From the NCBI GenBank assembly GCA_002400675.1, contig NVQY01000023.1, positions 1 through 20,677 on the forward strand: DNA of 20,677 nt, in the 5' to 3' direction. The notes beneath the pieces were generated by a model that was not told where the DNA came from, ran no database searches, and worked only from the letters and a program-made list of their open reading frames with translations. A program made the position numbers and the translations under genes. This stretch comes from Paracoccaceae bacterium. Lineage in GTDB: Bacteria; Pseudomonadota; Alphaproteobacteria; Rhodobacterales; Rhodobacteraceae. This document shows positions 1 through 6,282 of the stretch, piece by piece (the first letter of the stretch is position 1; each line of letters starts with the position of its first letter).

Positions 1-2
1 CC

Positions 3-866
3 AATTACCGCGCCGATGCCGCCCGCGCCGAGGTTGAGCGCCTGATCCAAAGCCGCCTCGCCCCGCTATGCGACCGCGTGCCGGCCTATCTGGGCACCCG
101 CGCCGGGTTCACCTTTCAGGCCGACGCCGGCATCGACCGGTTGAACCAGCGGATCAACGCCGCGCGCGCAGACGACCGCCGCGCGTTGGCGCAACAGGCG
201 GTGACGTCGATCCTCGACATACAAGAGGCCGCAGCGGGGACCGACCTGACGCGCCGCCTGTCACCGATCGACATGGATGCGGACTGGACCAGACATTTTG
301 CCACCGGCCCGGCGCGACTGGCGCAGATGACCGGGTTGGCCGCGCCGGATGATGACTGGCGCGCGGTGCAACGGCGGATCACACCCGAAAAGTTGCGTTT
401 CACCAAATCGGATTGCCGCGCTGGCAATGCCGCATTGGATGGGCGCGGTCATCTGCGCTGGTTCGATTTTGAACTGTCCGGGTTGCGCCACGGGGCCGAG
501 GATCTGGCCTGGCTGGCCGCGGACGAGATATGGCCGGTTCCCATGGCCGAAATGCACGGGATCGTACACGACATCACCGCCGCGCGCGAGACCGGCGACC
601 ACGCCGATTACATGGATATGTTCGAGGTTTACACCACCCTGCAACTGTCGCGCCGTTTGCGGCTGATCCTGACCGAGGCGCGCGAGGGCGGGTGGGTTCC
701 GCAGACCCGCGCGGTAAAATACGATTATGTCGGCGCGGACCCCAAACTGGGCGCGCGGCTGGCCGAGGGCGGCGCGTGGCTGGCGGCGCAAAACCCGATG
801 ACCCGGTCTTGGGTGCCGGTGTTTGAACATACCGCGCGGATTTTTCAGGACGTTCAGCGGCCCTAG
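3..866 (+). CDS. APH-like (aminoglycoside phosphotransferase family) kinase, C-terminal part, 5' end outside the window
   Basis: The frame is open from the first bases, so the gene starts upstream of the window; about 287 residues are visible. Around 400-430 the protein reads KSDCRAGNAALDGRG, followed by WFDFELSG near 460-480. This matches the catalytic loop (Asp then Asn five residues on) and metal-binding DFE of the APH/choline-kinase fold, with Ser where many members have His. The part in the window is the C-terminal lobe; the nucleotide-binding lobe lies outside. Members of this family phosphorylate small molecules or sugars, and the substrate here cannot be told. A GTG at 78 could be mistaken for a start, but the coding frame continues upstream of it with similar composition. 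The gene converges on the Excalibur gene with 54 bp between stops. I am fairly sure of the fold, not of the function. Confidence 0.6.
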   Translation, partial: NYRADAARAEVERLIQSRLAPLCDRVPAYLGTRAGFTFQADAGIDRLNQRINAARADDRRALAQQAVTSILDIQEAAAGTDLTRRLSPIDMDADWTRHFATGPARLAQMTGLAAPDDDWRAVQRRITPEKLRFTKSDCRAGNAALDGRGHLRWFDFELSGLRHGAEDLAWLAADEIWPVPMAEMHGIVHDITAARETGDHADYMDMFEVYTTLQLSRRLRLILTEAREGGWVPQTRAVKYDYVGADPKLGARLAEGGAWLAAQNPMTRSWVPVFEHTARIFQDVQRP

Positions 867-915
867 TCGGGGTACCTGCGCATCTGCGTTACCCGGCCAT
901 TTTCACCATAAACGA

Positions 916-929
916 AAGCCTCACGGCTT
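916..929 (-). terminator. Weak hairpin at the 3' end of the Excalibur gene
   Basis: AAGCC and GGCTT (5 bp) enclose a 4-nt loop that contains the TGA stop of the minus-strand gene. On the minus strand the stem is followed by TCGTTTATGG, a short T-rich stretch. It lies between two convergent genes, where a terminator is expected, but the stem is short and the call is tentative. Confidence 0.25.
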
Positions 930-1370
930 GATAAATTTGGCCCCGCCCACCATGCGATCAGGAACCGCCGGCTGATCGGGGCTTGATGTTGGCGTATCAA
1001 GCATCGTATCCAATACCTGTTGAACCTGCGTCGGCAAGGACCGCTCGCAGGACACGCCGTTGCCGTCCGGGTCATTGCGCGCGTGATAGCCGATTTCGCC
1101 GCGATACGCCGGGGCAAGACCGACCGACCGGGCCGCATCACAGCTGACGCGCGCGACCAGATGGGCCAGCGCGGCGGGCGGTTCATAGGCGCTGGTGCGG
1201 ATATAAAGCGACAGCGCCACGCTTGCGGCGACAACCGGAAAGCTGAGCAAGCTCATGCCGATGCGCACAGGCGAAAAGGCATGGGCGCGGGTGCGCGCGG
1301 CGCGGATCTGGCGCTTGGACGGCTTGGGATCGTGCCGCATGGCGTGTTTCAACTGATCAAACTGTGTCAT
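921..1370 (-). CDS. Membrane-anchored Excalibur (calcium-binding) domain protein
   Basis: 149 residues. A basic N-terminal segment (1-34) is followed by one hydrophobic helix at about 35-57, then an Excalibur domain at about 74-109. The domain shows Cys77, the GLAPAYRGEIGYH stretch and the DxDxDGxxCE signature in the form D100-P-D102-G-N104-G-V-S-C108-E109, so the third acidic position is Asn. Excalibur domains are small extracellular modules proposed to bind calcium, with the two Cys likely forming a disulfide; they often accompany nucleases or cell-surface proteins, but no enzyme domain is present here. Topology inferred: N-terminus in the cytoplasm, domain in the periplasm. The ATG at 1370 directly follows AGGTGGT, a close-set ribosome binding site. 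The role is unknown. It is downstream of ETF-QO on the same strand but separated by 88 bp with two hairpins, so it may have its own transcript. Confidence 0.75.
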   Translation of the reverse strand: MTQFDQLKHAMRHDPKPSKRQIRAARTRAHAFSPVRIGMSLLSFPVVAASVALSLYIRTSAYEPPAALAHLVARVSCDAARSVGLAPAYRGEIGYHARNDPDGNGVSCERSLPTQVQQVLDTMLDTPTSSPDQPAVPDRMVGGAKFIKP

Positions 1371-1383
1371 ACCACCTAGTTTG

Positions 1384-1413
1384 GCAGGTCAATGTGGCAA
1401 CCCTGTGACCTGC
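1384..1413 (-). other. Inverted repeat just upstream of the Excalibur gene
   Basis: GCAGGTC (1384-1390) and GACCTGC (1407-1413) form a perfect 7-bp inverted repeat around a 16-nt loop. It ends 13 nt before the start codon at 1370. It could fold in a leader mRNA next to the ribosome binding site or be an operator. A 7-bp repeat of this kind can arise by chance. Confidence 0.25.
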
Positions 1414-1418
1414 GGATG

Positions 1419-1450
1419 CCCGGCGGATGGGCTGTCGCCATCGGGCCGGG
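1419..1450 (-). terminator. Strong stem-loop 3' of ETF-QO
   Basis: CCCGGC (1419-1424) pairs with GCCGGG (1445-1450), and inside it GATGG (1426-1430) pairs with CCATC (1438-1442), leaving a 1/2-nt internal bulge and a 7-nt loop. The structure starts 8 nt past the ETF-QO stop codon. No T-run follows on the minus strand, so it is either a non-canonical terminator or a 3' stabilising hairpin. Confidence 0.4.
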
Positions 1451-1458
1451 AATTGCCC

Positions 1459-3111
1459 CTACATGTTGGGGTAGTTCGGCCCATCCCCCCCCTGAGGCGT
1501 GGTCCAGGTGATGTTCTGGCTCGGGTCCTTGATGTCACAGGTCTTGCAATGCACGCAGTTCTGAAAGTTGATCACAAAGCGCGGGTCTTTGCCTTCTTCC
1601 CTGATCACCTCGTAAACCCCGGCCGGGCAATAGCGTTGCGCGGGTTCGTCAAATTGCGGCAGGTTCACGTTGATCGGGATCGACGGGTCGGCCAGATGCA
1701 GGTGGCACGGTTGGTTTTCTTCGTGATTGGTGGCAGAGAAACTGACATTGGTCAGGCGGTCAAATGACAGGGTTCCGTCGGGTTTGGGGTAGGTGATCAC
1801 CGGGTAATCCGCCGCCTTGCCGGTGGCCTCGGCGTCGGATTTGCCGTGTTTCAGCGTGCCAAACAGCGAGAATTTGAAGATGCTCTGGAACCACATGTCA
1901 AAGCCGCCCAAAGCCAGCCCCGCCAACATGCCCCAGCGCCCGTTCATCGGCGCGACATTGCGCACGGGCTTAAGATCCCGGCTAACCGGCCCGCTGCGCA
2001 ATTCGGCGTCGTAGGCGTCCAGAGTGTCCCCCGCACGGCCCGCGCCAATCGCGTCAAACGCAGCTTCGGCAGCGGCTTTGCCGGAATGCATGGCGTTGTG
2101 ATTGCCCTTGATGCGCGGCAGGTTCACCAGCCCCGCCGAACAGCCCAGCAACGCACCACCCGGAAAGGCGGATTTCGGGATCGACTGGAACCCGCCCTTG
2201 GTCACCGCACGCGCGCCATATGCCACGCGTTTGCCACCCTTGAGAAGGTCGGCCATCATCGGGTGATGCTTGAATCGCTGAAATTCCATATACGGGTTCA
2301 AATGCGGGTTTTTATAGCTGAGATCGACGATATACCCCACATATATCTGATTGTTATCAAGGTGATAGACAAACGACCCGCCGCCGTTTTTCCACCCCAA
2401 AGGCCAGCCCAGCGTGTGGGTCACGGTGCCCTCGCGGTGCTTGTCCGGGTCAATGTCCCAGATCTCTTTCATGCCAAGGCCGAACTTTGGCACATCCGCG
2501 CCGGCCGCCAGATCGTATTTGGCGATCACTTCCTTGGACAGCGATCCGCGCACGCCTTCGGAGAGGAAAACGTATTTGCCCAGCAGCTCCATCCCCGGTT
2601 CATAGTTCGGCCCGTGGCTGCCGTCCGCCTCTTTGCCGAATTCGCCGGCAACCACGCCTTTGACCTCGTCGTTGTCGCCGTAGACCAGTTCGGAACACGC
2701 CATGCCGGGGAAGATTTCGACGCCCATTTCCTCGGCCTGTTCGGCCATCCAGCGGCACACGTTGCCCATGGACACGATGTATTTGCCGTGGTTCGACATC
2801 AGCGGCGGCAACAGGAAATTGGGGATGCGCATGGACCCGCCCTCGCCCAGCATGAAAAAGTTGTCCTTTTTGACCGCGACCTTGACCGGGGCACCTTTGG
2901 CCTTCCAGTCGGGGATCAACACATCAAGGCCGGATGTGTCCAGAACCGCACCCGATAGAATATGCGCGCCCACTTCTGAGCCTTTTTCCAGCACCACCAC
3001 CTGAATATCAGCGTCCAGTTGTTTCAGACGAATGGCCGCCGACAGGCCCGCAGGACCGGCCCCGACGATTACAACGTCATATTCCATCGCTTCGCGTTCA
3101 GTCTCGGCCAT
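1459..3111 (-). CDS. Electron transfer flavoprotein-ubiquinone oxidoreductase (ETF-QO)
   Basis: 550 residues, the usual length for the family. ETF-QO takes electrons from reduced ETF, which collects them from acyl-CoA and other dehydrogenases, and passes them through FAD and a [4Fe-4S] cluster to ubiquinone at the membrane. The N-terminus has the FAD-binding GxGxxG at G17-A-G19-P-A-G22 with the acidic end of the second strand at E42. The C-terminal ferredoxin-like part has four cluster ligands, C495 and C519-x2-C522-x2-C525, and ends in a Pro/Asn-rich tail typical of the family. The start at 3111 is supported by AAGGAG 8 nt upstream; Met9 (3087) is a less likely alternative. ETF subunits are not in the window. 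ETF-QO would support fatty-acid and amino-acid oxidation and is functionally compatible with the acyl-CoA genes further along. Identification is firm. Confidence 0.97.
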   Translation of the reverse strand: MAETEREAMEYDVVIVGAGPAGLSAAIRLKQLDADIQVVVLEKGSEVGAHILSGAVLDTSGLDVLIPDWKAKGAPVKVAVKKDNFFMLGEGGSMRIPNFLLPPLMSNHGKYIVSMGNVCRWMAEQAEEMGVEIFPGMACSELVYGDNDEVKGVVAGEFGKEADGSHGPNYEPGMELLGKYVFLSEGVRGSLSKEVIAKYDLAAGADVPKFGLGMKEIWDIDPDKHREGTVTHTLGWPLGWKNGGGSFVYHLDNNQIYVGYIVDLSYKNPHLNPYMEFQRFKHHPMMADLLKGGKRVAYGARAVTKGGFQSIPKSAFPGGALLGCSAGLVNLPRIKGNHNAMHSGKAAAEAAFDAIGAGRAGDTLDAYDAELRSGPVSRDLKPVRNVAPMNGRWGMLAGLALGGFDMWFQSIFKFSLFGTLKHGKSDAEATGKAADYPVITYPKPDGTLSFDRLTNVSFSATNHEENQPCHLHLADPSIPINVNLPQFDEPAQRYCPAGVYEVIREEGKDPRFVINFQNCVHCKTCDIKDPSQNITWTTPQGGDGPNYPNM

Positions 3112-3181
3112 ATCCGCGCTCCTTAGATTCCTGTGGTTAACAGTCGGGCTGGCCCCTGCGGGCGCAACAATGTTTCAACGC

Positions 3182-3211
3182 TGATTACCTTTATGCAGGC
3201 GCAGCGGTCAA
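3182..3211 (-). promoter_or_regulatory. Possible promoter for ETF-QO
   Basis: On the minus strand TTGACC (3206-3211) is followed after 18 bp by TAATCA (3182-3187), about 70 bp before the ETF-QO start. The -35 match is good and the -10 poor. The rest of the 3112-3244 gap holds only the AAGGAG ribosome binding site of ETF-QO and a 4-bp GC hairpin near 3152-3163. Confidence 0.3.
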
Positions 3212-3244
3212 TCACAACATCACGTCAGCAAATATGGGCTGCCC

Positions 3245-3703
3245 TTACTCAGGGCGATCCCCCATCAAATAGCGCGGCCCGGTGCCTTTTGCCCTGACCC
3301 GGTCCTTGGGATTATATAGCTTGCACTTGGGCAGGCTAAGACAGCCACACCCGATGCACCCGTCCAGATTATCGCGTAGCCGCTGCAAGGTTTCGATCCG
3401 CGCATCCAGCCGGTCGCGGAACGTGCTGCTGATCGCGGCCCAGTCTTTCGGGGTTGGCGTGCGCCGGTTGGGCAGTTGTTCCAGAAGGCCGCGTATCTCG
3501 GGCAGGGAAAAGCCAAATTGCTGGGCGATCATCACAAAGCTAAGGCGGCGAATGTCGGCGCGCAGGAACCGCCGCTGCCCGCCTGCGTTGCGCCACGGGG
3601 TGATCAACCCCTGCGCCTCGTAATAGCGGATGGCGGACACGGCCAGCCCGGTGCGGTCCGCCAATGCGCCGATTGATAACCCCGAAGATGCCAGTGTCGC
3701 CAT
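3245..3703 (-). CDS. soxR: Redox-sensing MerR-family transcriptional activator SoxR
   Basis: 152 residues, the family length. A winged-helix DNA-binding domain (about 8-75, with the IRYYEAQGLI and RRF motifs of MerR proteins) is followed by a dimerisation helix (about 85-113) and the [2Fe-2S] site C116-x2-C119-x-C121-x5-C127 in CIGCGCLSLPKC, diagnostic for SoxR. After it comes the NPxD segment. SoxR dimers are activated when the cluster is oxidised by redox-cycling compounds, and they then untwist a promoter with an over-long spacer. The box they would bind is in the divergent intergenic region (3721-3738). No SoxS-like gene is visible, as expected outside the enterics, where SoxR controls target genes directly. 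The start at 3703 has AAGGA about 10 nt upstream. SoxR probably also affects its own promoter, which must overlap this region. Confidence 0.95.
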   Translation of the reverse strand: MATLASSGLSIGALADRTGLAVSAIRYYEAQGLITPWRNAGGQRRFLRADIRRLSFVMIAQQFGFSLPEIRGLLEQLPNRRTPTPKDWAAISSTFRDRLDARIETLQRLRDNLDGCIGCGCLSLPKCKLYNPKDRVRAKGTGPRYLMGDRPE

Positions 3704-3716
3704 TTGAAAATAATCC

Positions 3717-3747
3717 TTGACCTAAAGTTAGGTTTAGAAATTACGGT
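3717..3747 (+). promoter_or_regulatory. SoxR-type promoter with 19-bp spacer, in front of the VOC gene
   Basis: TTGACC (-35, 3717-3722) and TACGGT (-10, 3742-3747) are exactly 19 bp apart, the elongated spacing typical of MerR/SoxR-activated promoters. Transcription would begin roughly 30 bp before the ATG at 3784. From recall of the E. coli soxS promoter, the -35, operator and -10 are arranged in the same register. Confidence 0.75.
3721..3738 (+). promoter_or_regulatory. SoxR box (operator)
   Basis: CCTAAAGTTAGGTTTAGA is an imperfect dyad (CTAAA...TTTAG) that agrees with the E. coli soxS SoxR box, recalled as CCTCAAGTTAACTTGAGG, at 13 of 18 positions, including the central AAGTTA. It lies directly upstream of soxR and inside the 19-bp spacer promoter of the divergent VOC gene, which makes a chance match unlikely. 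Confidence 0.8.
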
Positions 3748-3783
3748 AGCCCAACGCAACCTGACAATCAAAGGATCGAACCC

Positions 3784-4164
3784 ATGACCGCAACGCTTGA
3801 ACACGCCAATCTGACCGTTTCCGACCCCAAGGCCACCGCCAGTTGGCTGTGTGACCTGTTTGACTGGCACATCCGCTGGCAGGGGGCGGCGATCAACGGC
3901 GGGTTCACGGTGCATGTGGGGACCAAGGACAGCTATCTGGCGCTATATGCCCCCGTTGATCCGGCAAAGATGGTCGACAGCACCTATGCAACCGTCGGCG
4001 GGCTGAACCATGTGGGGATCGTGGTCGATGATCTCGACGCCGTTGAGGCCCGCGTCAAATCGGCTGGGTTCAAGCCCTACAACCATGCCGATTACGAGCC
4101 GGGCAAGAGGTTCTATTTCGACGACAACGATGGCGTCGAATACGAAGTGATCGCCTATTCGTGA
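3784..4164 (+). CDS. VOC-family (glyoxalase/bleomycin resistance/dioxygenase-like) protein, probable SoxR target
   Basis: 126 residues, one VOC module pair (two beta-alpha-beta-beta-beta repeats, about 3-58 and 73-125). His7 (LEHANLTV), His76 (LNHVGIVV) and Glu121 (VEYEVIAY) sit at the positions that commonly bind the divalent metal, so a metal-dependent activity is plausible. The family includes glyoxalase I, ring-cleaving dioxygenases and antibiotic-binding resistance proteins; sequence alone does not decide among them. AAAGGA lies 8 nt before the ATG. The gene is divergent from soxR and its only visible promoter contains a SoxR box, so it is probably induced by redox-cycling compounds such as quinones or phenazines, and may bind or detoxify them or their damage products. 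That role is inference. Confidence 0.85.
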   Translation: MTATLEHANLTVSDPKATASWLCDLFDWHIRWQGAAINGGFTVHVGTKDSYLALYAPVDPAKMVDSTYATVGGLNHVGIVVDDLDAVEARVKSAGFKPYNHADYEPGKRFYFDDNDGVEYEVIAYS

Positions 4165-4184
4165 TGCCGATCCGGCCATAAATG

Positions 4185-4212
4185 TTGTGCCAAGGGCGCG
4201 ACAGGGTATGCT
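4185..4212 (+). promoter_or_regulatory. Possible promoter for the EthD-family gene
   Basis: TTGTGC (4185-4190) and TATGCT (4207-4212) are 16 bp apart, in the 112-bp gap after the VOC gene. Just downstream GACCCG (4218-4223) and CGGGTC (4243-4248) could form a leader hairpin. The EthD gene may therefore have its own start as well as read-through from the SoxR promoter. Confidence 0.35.
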
Positions 4213-4276
4213 TGCACGACCCGTCTCTGGCCACGCCGGGGTCGGGTCACACAGTCCACGAAAAGGGAGTATCCAA

Positions 4277-4585
4277 ATGGCCGTTTCGCTTCAGGTGATC
4301 TATCCGATCAGTGACGATACCAGCTTTGACTACGACTATTATACCAGCAGCCACATGGAAATCGTCGGCAAACACATGGGGCCGCATCTGCAAAGTACGC
4401 TGGTGACCAAAGGGCTGGCGGGCGGCCCTGACACGCCACCGGGCAGTTACGCGGTGGCGACGCTTTTGTTTGCCGATCAGGCGGCATTTGACGCCGCAAT
4501 GGCCGTATCCGCGCCGGTCATGGCCGACATTCCCAACTTTACCAATTCCCAGCCGCAAATACTGATCGGCGAAGTCATCGGCTAG
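4277..4585 (+). CDS. EthD-family protein
   Basis: 102 residues, the usual size of EthD domains (dimeric alpha-beta barrel). Visible family features are the [10 protein letters not shown] segment near the N-terminus, with the conserved His of the YYxxxH motif, the alternating strand AVATLLF and the C-terminal [15 protein letters not shown]. The reading frame is open further upstream to 4187, but AAGGGAG at 4264-4270 and the start of homology-like sequence favour the ATG at 4277. EthD was first seen in the ethyl-tert-butyl-ether degradation cluster; relatives act as small-molecule binding or cyclase-like proteins, and many have no known reaction. It follows the SoxR-controlled VOC gene by 112 bp in the same direction, which hints at a shared stress or detoxification role but does not prove co-transcription. 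Confidence 0.8.
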   Translation: MAVSLQVIYPISDDTSFDYDYYTSSHMEIVGKHMGPHLQSTLVTKGLAGGPDTPPGSYAVATLLFADQAAFDAAMAVSAPVMADIPNFTNSQPQILIGEVIG

Positions 4586-4691
4586 CCGGGCGCGCCTTCG
4601 CCTACTTTGGGGCGATACACCAAGTTTCCCATAGCCGCCCCTTGCATTCTGGTGCGGCTTTGGGTCAGGTATCTGCTAACTTTAACTTCCA

Positions 4692-4715
4692 CCCGGACAA
4701 CTTTTGCTGTCCGGG
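4692..4715 (+). promoter_or_regulatory. Leader hairpin upstream of greA
   Basis: CCCGGACA (4692-4699) and TGTCCGGG (4708-4715) make a perfect 8-bp stem with an 8-nt loop, ending 25 nt before the greA ATG. No T-run follows. It may be an attenuator, an mRNA-stabilising structure or the site of feedback by GreA. A second, weaker inverted repeat, GGGGCG (4609-4614) with CGCCCC (4636-4641), lies earlier in the same 155-bp gap. Confidence 0.4.
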
Positions 4716-4740
4716 CGCTAATTTGTGTGGACGACGCCCG

Positions 4741-5211
4741 ATGGAAAAAATTCCGATGACCCCCACAGGCTTTGCCGACCTTGAGACCGAGCTGAAGCTG
4801 CTCAAGTCGGTTGAACGCCCGGCGATCATCTCAGCAATCGCCATTGCGCGCGATCATGGTGATCTGTCAGAGAACGCAGAATACCATTCTGCCCGCGAAA
4901 AGCACTCGTTCATCGAAGGGCGCATCAAGGAACTCGAAGGCGCGCTGTCGCTGGCCGAGGTGATCAACCCCGCCTCCTTAAGCGGCACGATCAAATTCGG
5001 GGCCAAGGTGACGCTGGTGGACGAAGACACCGACGAGGAAAAAACCTGGCAGATCGTTGGCGAATACGAGGCCAAAGTCGAAAGTGGGCTGTTGAACATC
5101 AAATCACCCATTGCCCGCGCGCTGATCGGCAAAGAAGAAGGCGACAGCGTCGAAGTCCGCACCCCCGGCGGCACAAGATCCTACGAAATTCTTGAGATCG
5201 TCTATTCCTGA
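4741..5211 (+). CDS. greA: Transcription elongation factor GreA
   Basis: 156 residues, close to the E. coli length. The N-terminal coiled coil (about 1-75) has the basic/acidic tip [12 protein letters not shown] with D41 and E44, the residues that position Mg2+ in the RNA polymerase active site for cleavage of backtracked RNA. The C-terminal FKBP-like domain (about 80-156) holds GEEGDS-like (KEEGDS) and VEVRTPGG segments. The start at the ATG 4741 gives [11 protein letters not shown], which aligns with the known GreA N-terminus; a TTG at 4642 in frame would add 33 unrelated residues and cover the leader hairpin, so it is rejected. The ribosome binding site is weak (GGA at 4730-4732). The following membrane-protein gene starts 12 nt after the stop and is probably co-transcribed. 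Confidence 0.96.
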   Translation: MEKIPMTPTGFADLETELKLLKSVERPAIISAIAIARDHGDLSENAEYHSAREKHSFIEGRIKELEGALSLAEVINPASLSGTIKFGAKVTLVDEDTDEEKTWQIVGEYEAKVESGLLNIKSPIARALIGKEEGDSVEVRTPGGTRSYEILEIVYS

Positions 5212-5223
5212 CGGAGCGCCCCA

Positions 5224-6261
5224 ATGTCCGGCCCCAAGCCCCCCCCAGAGACCGCCCAACCGTCTGCCCAGCCGACCCCACTTGGCATCTATGACAAGCC
5301 CCGGCGGGCGTCGGTCACAGGCATCGAAGTGGCCGCCGTCGCGCTAAGCCTGTTGTGGCTGGCGGCGGCGCTGGCGTTCTTTGTTCTGGTGCCCGGTGCC
5401 GGCAGCCAAGGCGTGGACGGCTTGCGGTTCATCATGACCTTGCTGGTGGTATTCATGCCGGTGGCAATGATCTGGGTGGCGGCAACTGCGGCGCGCTCGT
5501 CGCGGGTGATCCGCGAGGAAAGCCAGCGCTTGCAGGCGGCGATCGACGCCATCCGCCAGGCCTATGTGGCGCAACAACAGCGCGCGGCCATTTCTTCTGA
5601 ACCCTCGGTCACCCGCAAGCTGGACGAAATCGCCGCCGCCACCCGCAAGACCGAAACCGCGCTGGCGACCTTTTCCACCAGCCGCCGCCACGCCCCGCAA
5701 CCAGCGTCCAGCGTGGCGCAGGTTTCTGCCGAAGCGGGCGGCGATCAGGGATCACTTGAACTGGGCACCCCTGCCGAAGACCTGTCCGCCCCGCTGGCCA
5801 CCGACGATTTCATCCGCGCGCTGAATTTTCCCGAAACCGCCGAGGACGAAGAAGGCTTTGCCGCCCTGCGCCGCGCCCTGCGGGACCGCAAAGCCGCGCA
5901 TCTTATTCAGGCCGCGCAGGATGTTCTGACCCTGCTTAGTCAGGATGGCATCTATATGGACGACCTGCGCCCCGACATGGCGCGCCCCGACGTGTGGCGT
6001 CAGTTTGCCCAAGGCACGCGCGGGCGGGCGGTGGCCTCGCTTGGGGGAATCCGCGACCGGACCTCGCTGGCGCTGACATCGGGGCGGATGAAGCAGGACA
6101 ACATCTTTCGCGACGCCGCGCATCACTTTCTGCGCCGTTTCGACCAGATGATCGCCGAGTTTGAACCAACCGCCAGCGACGCCGACATATCCGCCCTTAG
6201 CGAAACCCGCACCGCGCGGGCCTTTATGTTGTTGGGACGCGTGGCCGGGACGTTCAACTAA
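5224..6261 (+). CDS. Uncharacterised membrane protein with two TM helices and coiled coil, linked to greA
   Basis: 345 residues; I do not recognise a named family. A Pro-rich N-terminus (1-30) precedes two hydrophobic helices, about 33-57 and 68-90, forming a hairpin. They are followed by Gln/Arg/Ala-rich helices likely to form coiled coil (about 92-120 and 128-150), a low-complexity linker (150-190), and a soluble alpha-helical domain (about 195-345) with the segment LLSQDGIYMDDLRPDMARPDVW around 237-258, which looks like a real folded and conserved domain. Both termini are predicted cytoplasmic. GGAG at 5213-5216 lies 7 nt before the ATG, and the start follows the greA stop by 12 nt, so the two are likely translated from one mRNA. 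It could be a scaffold or envelope-associated factor; no function can be assigned. Confidence 0.8.
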   Translation: MSGPKPPPETAQPSAQPTPLGIYDKPRRASVTGIEVAAVALSLLWLAAALAFFVLVPGAGSQGVDGLRFIMTLLVVFMPVAMIWVAATAARSSRVIREESQRLQAAIDAIRQAYVAQQQRAAISSEPSVTRKLDEIAAATRKTETALATFSTSRRHAPQPASSVAQVSAEAGGDQGSLELGTPAEDLSAPLATDDFIRALNFPETAEDEEGFAALRRALRDRKAAHLIQAAQDVLTLLSQDGIYMDDLRPDMARPDVWRQFAQGTRGRAVASLGGIRDRTSLALTSGRMKQDNIFRDAAHHFLRRFDQMIAEFEPTASDADISALSETRTARAFMLLGRVAGTFN

Positions 6262-6282
6262 GCCTGAGCAGGCGACGGGCGA

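Noticed and set aside
1846..2958. 370-codon open frame on the plus strand opposite ETF-QO
   Set aside because: It lies fully within a well-identified ETF-QO gene and is His/Arg-rich without recognisable features.
4642..4740. TTG start of a longer GreA
   Set aside because: The extra 33 residues do not resemble GreA, would cover the leader hairpin, and the ATG at 4741 gives the family N-terminus.
6262..6282. GCCTGAGCAGGC palindrome between convergent genes as a terminator
   Set aside because: Stem of only four to five pairs with no T-run; too weak to call.
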